Assembly (NCBI GenBank): GCA_905181855.1
Contig: CAJIZE010000020.1
Location: 17,725 to 81,724 of the forward strand
DNA: 64,000 bases
Direction of reading: 5' to 3'
Source of the DNA: an uncultured Flavobacteriales bacterium
GTDB lineage: Bacteria; Bacteroidota; Bacteroidia; Flavobacteriales_G; Salibacteraceae
The position numbers were made by a program, and so were the translations under genes. Shown piece after piece: positions 58,522 to 64,000 of this stretch. The notes below the pieces were generated by a model, which ran no database searches, was not told the origin of the DNA, and saw only the letters and a list, made by a program, of their open reading frames with translations. Numbering within the stretch: the stretch's first letter is position 1; each line of letters opens with the position of its first letter.

Positions 58522-59448
58522 ATGATACTTCAAATCAATCAAGTCAGTAAAATTTTTTCGGGTCATCAAGCATTAACTGATGTTAGTTTTGATATCGAAA
58601 AAGGGAAAATTTTTGGATTACTAGGGCCAAATGGGGCTGGTAAAACAACGCTCATTAGAATCATTAACAAAATTCTTGAACCAGAAAGTGGATCAGTGTA
58701 TTTTAATGGTAAGGCGATTACAAACCATGCTGTAAGATCTATAGGATATTTACCTGAAGAAAGAGGCCTTTATAAGAAAATGAAAGTTGGTGAACAGCTC
58801 TTATACTTGGCACAACTAAAAGGTGTAGAAAAATCAGAAGCACTTGTAAGAATTAAAAATTGGCTCACCAAGCTTGATTTATTAGATTGGAGCAAAAGCA
58901 AAGTTGAGGACCTGTCAAAAGGTATGCAACAAAAAATTCAGTTTATTTCAACTGTCCTGCATGACCCTGAGCTTATAATTTTGGATGAACCATTCTCAGG
59001 CTTTGACCCAATCAATACCAATCTTATTAAAAATGAAATAAAAGCTCTTCAAGAAAAAGGAACCACCATCATTTTCTCTACTCACAATATGGAGTCGGTT
59101 GAAGAGATATGTGATGATATTGTTCTTATTAACCGATCAAAAAAAATATTGGAAGGCTCAGTTGAAGAAATTAAAAACTCTTTTAAAGAAAACCTATTTC
59201 ATCTCAAATTCAAAGGGGACTTAATTGGGTTTACTAACGCGTTGTGGACGGATTTTGAATTAATGGCTAAAAAAAACAACGGCAATCTGCATGAGGTAAA
59301 AGTAAAATCAACCAACGGCAAATCGCTTAATGTTCTTTTAGAGCATACCATTAAAGAGGTTGAAATACTTCATGCCCAAGAAATATTGCCCTCAATGAAC
59401 GAGATTTTTATCAACCAAGTGTCAAAAGAAAATCTGCAAGATGAATAA
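58522..59448 (+). CDS. ABC transporter ATP-binding protein (DUF4162 type)
   Basis: The 308-residue ATPase has Walker A GLLGPNGAGKTTLIRI, signature motif DLSKGMQQKIQ, Walker B LIILDEPFSGFDP and the switch His in FSTHNME. The C-terminal ~80 residues match DUF4162, found in NatA-like exporters. The next gene encodes its permease and overlaps by eight bases. Substrate is unknown; NatAB relatives export sodium or drugs. Confidence 0.92.
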   Translation: MILQINQVSKIFSGHQALTDVSFDIEKGKIFGLLGPNGAGKTTLIRIINKILEPESGSVYFNGKAITNHAVRSIGYLPEERGLYKKMKVGEQLLYLAQLKGVEKSEALVRIKNWLTKLDLLDWSKSKVEDLSKGMQQKIQFISTVLHDPELIILDEPFSGFDPINTNLIKNEIKALQEKGTTIIFSTHNMESVEEICDDIVLINRSKKILEGSVEEIKNSFKENLFHLKFKGDLIGFTNALWTDFELMAKKNNGNLHEVKVKSTNGKSLNVLLEHTIKEVEILHAQEILPSMNEIFINQVSKENLQDE

Positions 59449-60778
59449 GACTTGGCTAATAATTAAAAGAGAGTACCTTACCAGAGTTACAAAAAAAACA
59501 TTCATCATTCTGACCCTACTTGGGCCAATTCTTATGGCGGGTTTAATCACAGCCATAATGTGGATAGGAATGGAAGACAGCGAACATCAACGAATACTTG
59601 TTGTTGATGACCAATACCCAACCTTTGAAATATTAAAAAGTACTTCTGATGTTGAATTTGATTACGACAATTATACCATAGAGTACGCTAAAGAAATATT
59701 CTATAAATCCGATTACACTGCCGTTTTATACATTCCGAAAAACATTGCATATGCAAACAATGCCATGCTCTATTTTAAGAAGCAGCCTAGTTTAAACTCA
59801 ATTAAAAACATTGAAAACAAGGTTGAAAAAATTGTTGAGGATCTTAAACTGGAATTATTTAAAATAGATCGTGCTGACTTTGAAAAAGTAAATACTAATT
59901 TTCATTTAAATGCGGTAAAGTTCTCTTCAGAAGGAACCGAAGAGAAAATGGATACTGAAAAAAATGCAGTTGGTTTTGTATTTGGCCTGATGATTTACTT
60001 TTTTATATTTCTATACGGGGTGCAGGTAATGCGAGGTGTTATTGAAGAGAAGACCAGTAGAATTGTGGAGGTTATTATTTCATCAGTCAAACCATTTCAG
60101 CTTATGATGGGTAAAATTATCGGAGTAGCGATGGTTGGACTTACTCAATTTTTGTTGTGGATTATTTTAACAACAATTCTCTACACGTTTGCTGTTACAC
60201 TTATCATTGGAAACAATTATGGAGCCGATGTGGTGTCTTCAACGCAAATGAGTGCGGAAATAATGCAGAACATGCAACCTGATAATGGAATTTCAGCAAA
60301 ACAACTCATTGAGAATGGTAATATAATAAGTAGAATTAATTTTCCATTAATGCTAAGCATGTTCGGATTCTATTTTTTATTTGGCTATCTATTATACAGT
60401 GCCATGTTTGCCGCAGTTGGATCAGCTGTAGATAGTGAAACAGATGTTCAACAATTCATGCTACCCATAACCTTACCTCTGATCGCAGCATATATGATTT
60501 CAATATTTGCTGTACAAAATCCAAATGGCCCAGCGGCATTTTGGTTTTCCATTTTCCCCCTCACCTCGCCTATCGTTATGATGGTAAGGCTTGCAATTGG
60601 AGTTGGAGATGGAGGTATTCCTTTGTGGGAAGTTGCTACATCAATGGCTCTTTTAATCATAGGCTTCGTTATAACAGTTTGGTTAGCGTCTAAAATTTAC
60701 AGAATCGGATTACTTATGTATGGTAAAAGGCCTAGTTACAAAGAAATGCTTAGGTGGCTTATTAAGGCTGAAAAATGA
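59441..60778 (+). CDS. ABC-2 type transporter permease (NatB-like)
   Basis: The 445-residue protein has one N-terminal membrane segment (ILTLLGPILMAGLITAIMWI), a periplasmic domain of about 140 residues and a cluster of five or six segments from residue ~178 (FVFGLMIYFFIFLYGVQVM onward). The motif VIEEKTSRIVEVIISSVKPFQLMMGKIIGV is typical of NatB-type permeases. It forms an exporter with the preceding ATPase and overlaps the phosphatase gene by four bases. Confidence 0.92.
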   Translation: MNKTWLIIKREYLTRVTKKTFIILTLLGPILMAGLITAIMWIGMEDSEHQRILVVDDQYPTFEILKSTSDVEFDYDNYTIEYAKEIFYKSDYTAVLYIPKNIAYANNAMLYFKKQPSLNSIKNIENKVEKIVEDLKLELFKIDRADFEKVNTNFHLNAVKFSSEGTEEKMDTEKNAVGFVFGLMIYFFIFLYGVQVMRGVIEEKTSRIVEVIISSVKPFQLMMGKIIGVAMVGLTQFLLWIILTTILYTFAVTLIIGNNYGADVVSSTQMSAEIMQNMQPDNGISAKQLIENGNIISRINFPLMLSMFGFYFLFGYLLYSAMFAAVGSAVDSETDVQQFMLPITLPLIAAYMISIFAVQNPNGPAAFWFSIFPLTSPIVMMVRLAIGVGDGGIPLWEVATSMALLIIGFVITVWLASKIYRIGLLMYGKRPSYKEMLRWLIKAEK

Positions 60779-61707
60779 AAATTGCAGTTCTAGATTTAGG
60801 GACTAACACTTTCAACCTGGCAGTTGGCCATTTTGTAAATGACCATTTAAATATACTCGTCGATATTAAAGTTCCTGTTAAACTAGGAGATGCTGTGTTC
60901 CGCGATGGGGAAATTTCTTTATCCGCTCAACAAAGAGCTAAAAGTGCCATTAAAAGTCACCTTGAAGTTGCGAGAAAGCATCAAGTAGTTAAAATTGTTG
61001 GTGTTGCCACTTCTGCTTTTCGCGAAGCAAATAATGGACAAAATTTCATTGAAGAATTAAATGATCTCTTTGGATTAGAATTAGAAATCATTGATGGCAA
61101 AACAGAAGCTGAGCTCATATTTAAATCAATACATTATTGTGTACATATAAGCAAACCTTCATTAATAATTGATATTGGTGGTGGTAGTACAGAAATAATT
61201 TATGCTGATAATACAGGAATAAAGAGCTTCTACAGTCATAAAATTGGAGTATCAATGCTTAAAAAAATATTCGCGTTTGGAGATATTGTTTCGGGAAACG
61301 ATATCAATGAGGTAAACAATAGTTTACGGCTCCTTTTCAAAGAACAAATTGGTTCTATAAAAAACCTACTCCAAGTGAATGAAATCAACCTCATTGGATC
61401 TTCAGGGGCTTTTGATACACTTGCCGATATCCATTATTTCAGCACAAACAGTTCAAACAAACGACCGGAAACATTATCCTATGAATTAAATATTGCTACA
61501 TTCAAAAAGATTTACGCTAAGATACTCTCATCATCAAAAAATGAAAAACTACAAACAAAAGGATTAGAGGGTTTTAGAGCAGAGTACATTATTTATGGAA
61601 TGTTTATTGTTAACTTTATCCTAAGCAACTTCACAATTAATAAAATCATTCAATCAAAATATTCTTTAAAAGAAGGAGTACTATTGAAACATTTAATAAA
61701 AATATGA
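60775..61707 (+). CDS. Ppx/GppA family phosphatase
   Basis: The 310-residue protein is of the actin-like Ppx/GppA fold, which hydrolyses polyphosphate or pppGpp. Motifs: IAVLDLGTNTFNLAVGHF (phosphate 1), GVATSAFREANNGQ, and IIDIGGGSTEIIY (phosphate 2). It is the single-domain short form without the C-terminal HD part. Overlaps on both sides (four bases each) bind it tightly to an ABC exporter and a sigma-54-type regulator, an association whose meaning is not clear. Confidence 0.9.
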   Translation: MKIAVLDLGTNTFNLAVGHFVNDHLNILVDIKVPVKLGDAVFRDGEISLSAQQRAKSAIKSHLEVARKHQVVKIVGVATSAFREANNGQNFIEELNDLFGLELEIIDGKTEAELIFKSIHYCVHISKPSLIIDIGGGSTEIIYADNTGIKSFYSHKIGVSMLKKIFAFGDIVSGNDINEVNNSLRLLFKEQIGSIKNLLQVNEINLIGSSGAFDTLADIHYFSTNSSNKRPETLSYELNIATFKKIYAKILSSSKNEKLQTKGLEGFRAEYIIYGMFIVNFILSNFTINKIIQSKYSLKEGVLLKHLIKI

Positions 61708-62867
61708 GCAGGATATTAGTTATCGACGATGAAAGAAGTATTCGTAATTCCTTAAGAGATGTTTTAGAGTATGAAAAATTTAATGTTGATGAAGCTGAAG
61801 ATGGCATTAGGGGATTATCGGCCATTAACAACAACAATTACGACCTTATTTTTTGCGATATAAAAATGCCGAAATTTGATGGCATTGAGGTATTAGAAGC
61901 AGCTTTAGAGAAAAACCCAGAATTGGTATTTGTCATGATTTCAGGACACGGCACAGTTGAAACTGCGGTTGATGCAATTAAAAAAGGAGCTTTTGATTTT
62001 ATTCAAAAACCTATTGATTTAAATAGACTTTTGGTAACAGTTCGAAATGCACTAGAGAAAAAAGACCTAAAGGAAGAAACTAAAACACTTAAGAGGAAAA
62101 TATCTTCTAAAAAGAACACCGATATTGTAGGAGAGTCAGATGCCATTAATGAAATTAAGGCTCTGATTGAAAAGGTTGCTCAAACTGATGCAAGAGTTTT
62201 AATAACTGGCGAAAATGGAACGGGTAAAGAATTAATAGCACGGCAAATTCATAAGCAAAGTACAAGAAATAAAAATTCATTTATTGAGGTTAACTGTGCC
62301 GCGATTCCTTCTGAATTAATTGAAAGCGAACTTTTTGGTCATGAAAAAGGAGCTTTTACTTCAGCACATAAACTACGTAAAGGAAAATTTGAACAAGCAA
62401 TTGGAGGTACCCTATTTCTTGATGAAATTGGAGACATGAGTCTTTCGGCGCAGGCTAAAGTTCTTAGAGCGTTACAAGAAAAGAAAATCACCCGTGTGGG
62501 TGGAGAAAAAGAATTAACTGTTGATGTTAGAGTTCTTGCCGCCACCAATAAAAACCTTAAAGAAGAAATTGCCAAAGGAAACTTTAGAGAAGACTTGTAT
62601 CACCGACTATCAGTTATTTTAATTGAATCTCCAGCTTTAAAAACCCGAAAAGACGATATTGAGTTGCTGATTAATTTTTTTACAGAAGACATTTGCAAAG
62701 AACAAGGTTTTACAAGTAAAGAATTTACTACAAAATCAATTGAAGCCCTCTCAAATTACAACTGGCCAGGAAATATTAGAGAATTAAGGAATGTTACCGA
62801 AAGGTTGCTAATTTTAGGCGAAACCCAGATAACCGAAGACGATGTAAATCGATTTGTTTTGCGATAA
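61704..62867 (+). CDS. NtrC-like sigma-54 response regulator without DNA-binding domain
   Basis: The 387-residue protein has a receiver domain (~1-120; acidic pocket DDE at 8-10, phosphoacceptor Asp52, Lys102) and an AAA+ sigma-54 activator domain (~138-370; Walker A GENGTGKE at 169-176, Walker B GGTLFLDEIGD at 234-244). The sigma-54 loop reads GAFTSA (216-221) where GAFTGA is standard. The chain ends at DDVNRFVLR just after the AAA+ lid, so the usual Fis-type helix-turn-helix is missing and it cannot bind an enhancer in the normal way. No partner kinase lies nearby. Confidence 0.92.
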   Translation: MSRILVIDDERSIRNSLRDVLEYEKFNVDEAEDGIRGLSAINNNNYDLIFCDIKMPKFDGIEVLEAALEKNPELVFVMISGHGTVETAVDAIKKGAFDFIQKPIDLNRLLVTVRNALEKKDLKEETKTLKRKISSKKNTDIVGESDAINEIKALIEKVAQTDARVLITGENGTGKELIARQIHKQSTRNKNSFIEVNCAAIPSELIESELFGHEKGAFTSAHKLRKGKFEQAIGGTLFLDEIGDMSLSAQAKVLRALQEKKITRVGGEKELTVDVRVLAATNKNLKEEIAKGNFREDLYHRLSVILIESPALKTRKDDIELLINFFTEDICKEQGFTSKEFTTKSIEALSNYNWPGNIRELRNVTERLLILGETQITEDDVNRFVLR

Positions 62868-62970
62868 TTCACCCGTCAACAACTTATATTTTAGGGTTTT
62901 ATACAAAAACTCACTTTTCATATTTATTTTGTACTTTTACTATACTTAATAAGTTTCTAAAATTGCATAC

Positions 62971-64000
62971 ATGAAAAAAATTTACCTCTTCTCAATTCTT
63001 ATGCTTTGTTCTGGGCTTATTTCTGCCCAAACTTACTGTTCTCCAATTACTAGCACAGGCTGTGCTGTTGGTGACCAAATTGTGAATTTCTCAACTACCG
63101 GAGGCACAACAAATATTTCAAATTTATCTTCAGGTTGCAGCGGTGGTAGTTATAGCCATATTACTAATCAAACTCTTGAGGTTGAACCCAATTCCACCTT
63201 TAATTTTACTGTTCAAGCCGGCCCTATTTACAGCCAAGGTTTTAAAATTTGGATTGATTACAACAACAATGGTTCCTTCCTCGACCCTGGAGAGGAAGTT
63301 TATAATTCGATTTCTTCAGGAATTGCTCCTTACACTGGATTAGTTACGATACCAGCCACCCCAAATATTGGTTTAACTAGAATGAGAGTTAGATGTAATT
63401 ATGTTGCTGTACCTGTTGGCCCATGTGGCTCTCAATCATATGGTGAAGTTGAGGATTATGATGTTTTAATTAAACCTTTGAAAAGCGGAATTAATAATGC
63501 AAGTGCTTCTTCCGTTATTAGCCCAAAGAATTTCTGCCCTGGTTTCAATGACGTAAAAATTGAGATTAAAAATGGCGGTTACAACAGCATAACAGGTGTT
63601 AATGTTGGATGGTCAGTAAACGGAAACATACAACCATCTTATTCTTATACCGGCACGTTGGACACTGCAAATGGTCCTAATAGAAGTGCAGACACGGTGT
63701 TACTTGCAAATTACAACTTTCTTTCAGGAATTACTTACAACATCAAATCTTGGACATCATTACCTAATGGCTTAGTTGATACCGCAAATGGAAATGATAC
63801 AGTTTCAGTTTCAATTAAGCCCGCACTTTCAGGTGTATTAACAATAGGTGGAACAATTCCTGATTACACCACCATTGGAGCAGCTTTAACTGACATCGAT
63901 GCTAATGGTATTTGTGGTCCTGTTGTTTTTAATGTTCGATCAGGCATTTATGCAGAACAACCAGAGTTCAATTCAGTTAATGGCGCTTCATCTACAAATA
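62971..64000 (+). CDS. Large secreted GEVED-domain protein (C-terminus cut by window edge)
   Basis: Open frame of 343 codons to the right edge. A signal peptide (IYLFSILMLCSGLISAQ) is followed by YCSPITSTGCAVGDQI. A GEVED domain spans ~20-165: FKIWIDYNNNGSFLDPGEEVY, TRMRVRCNY and the signature SQSYGEVEDYDVLI. Next is a CARDB-like domain (~185-280: VKIEIKNGGYNSITGVNVGWSVNG) and the start of what looks like a beta-helix or repeat region (GGTIPDYTTIGAALTDIDANG). In Bacteroidota such proteins are large surface or secreted T9SS cargos; a sorting domain would be expected beyond the edge. Confidence 0.8.
   Translation, partial: MKKIYLFSILMLCSGLISAQTYCSPITSTGCAVGDQIVNFSTTGGTTNISNLSSGCSGGSYSHITNQTLEVEPNSTFNFTVQAGPIYSQGFKIWIDYNNNGSFLDPGEEVYNSISSGIAPYTGLVTIPATPNIGLTRMRVRCNYVAVPVGPCGSQSYGEVEDYDVLIKPLKSGINNASASSVISPKNFCPGFNDVKIEIKNGGYNSITGVNVGWSVNGNIQPSYSYTGTLDTANGPNRSADTVLLANYNFLSGITYNIKSWTSLPNGLVDTANGNDTVSVSIKPALSGVLTIGGTIPDYTTIGAALTDIDANGICGPVVFNVRSGIYAEQPEFNSVNGASSTN

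Noticed and set aside
61704..62867. Frameshift hiding a C-terminal helix-turn-helix of the regulator
   Set aside because: The ~100 bases after the stop show no Fis-like coding in any frame, and the next gene starts at 62971, so there is no room for the domain.

Overview
The window is a low-GC, gene-dense chromosomal segment of a member of the Bacteroidota, most likely the Flavobacteriales. The evidence is consistent across the window. There is a type IX secretion (T9SS) PorT-like protein, a T9SS C-terminal sorting domain on a HmuY-like protein, a GEVED-type secreted protein, and a DUF4290 gene beside murA. Promoter elements match the Bacteroidota consensus TAnnTTTG with TTG about 19-20 bp upstream. 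Shine-Dalgarno sequences are almost absent, several TTG starts are used, and the str-S10-spc-alpha ribosomal cluster is followed by carA-eno-gltA. I saw no tRNA, rRNA, CRISPR array, insertion sequence or prophage.

Layout. 0-1.35 kb: an ECF sigma factor and its zinc-finger anti-sigma partner (cut by the window edge), beside a decayed von Willebrand factor A gene fragment. 1.7-7.1 kb: fdhD and a two-subunit NAD-type formate dehydrogenase. 7.2-12.4 kb: a NarL/LuxR-type regulator followed by a three-gene haem-uptake-like operon (T9SS-exported HmuY-like protein, TonB-dependent receptor, HmuY-like lipoprotein) whose promoter carries NarL-like inverted repeats. 12.5-15.9 kb: tig-clpP-clpX. 15.9-18.7 kb: a lipoprotein, folA-thyA and a small membrane protein. 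18.8-23.6 kb: aminotransferase, RfaE-like kinase, ubiE, porT and a membrane hydrolase. 23.7-29.5 kb: a MarR-regulated fatty-acid beta-oxidation operon. 29.5-29.9 kb: a non-coding gap with possible gene debris. 29.9-31.1 kb: a DEAD-box helicase.

31.2-51.7 kb, all on the minus strand: rpsL, rpsG, fusA, the S10, spc and alpha ribosomal operons in one run to rplQ, then carA, eno and gltA. I see one strong promoter before rpsL and one strong terminator after rplQ. The track supplied omits rpmJ and rpmD; both are present and are given here. tuf, adk and map are not in the cluster. 51.9-56.7 kb, plus strand: uvrD-type helicase, DUF4290, murA (with Asp at the usual active-site Cys) and a TlpA-like thioredoxin. 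56.8-58.5 kb: grpE-dnaJ. 58.5-62.9 kb: an overlapping operon of ABC ATPase, ABC permease, Ppx/GppA phosphatase and a sigma-54 activator-like response regulator that has no DNA-binding domain. From 63.0 kb a large secreted GEVED protein runs off the right edge.

Most of the window is core housekeeping. The parts most worth a second look are the NarL-type operator in front of the double-HmuY operon, the perfect 18-bp palindrome over the promoter of the MarR gene, the vWFA remnant, the 29.5-29.9 kb debris, and the coupled Ppx/DNA-binding-domain-less regulator operon. I found no strong evidence of an entirely new system.
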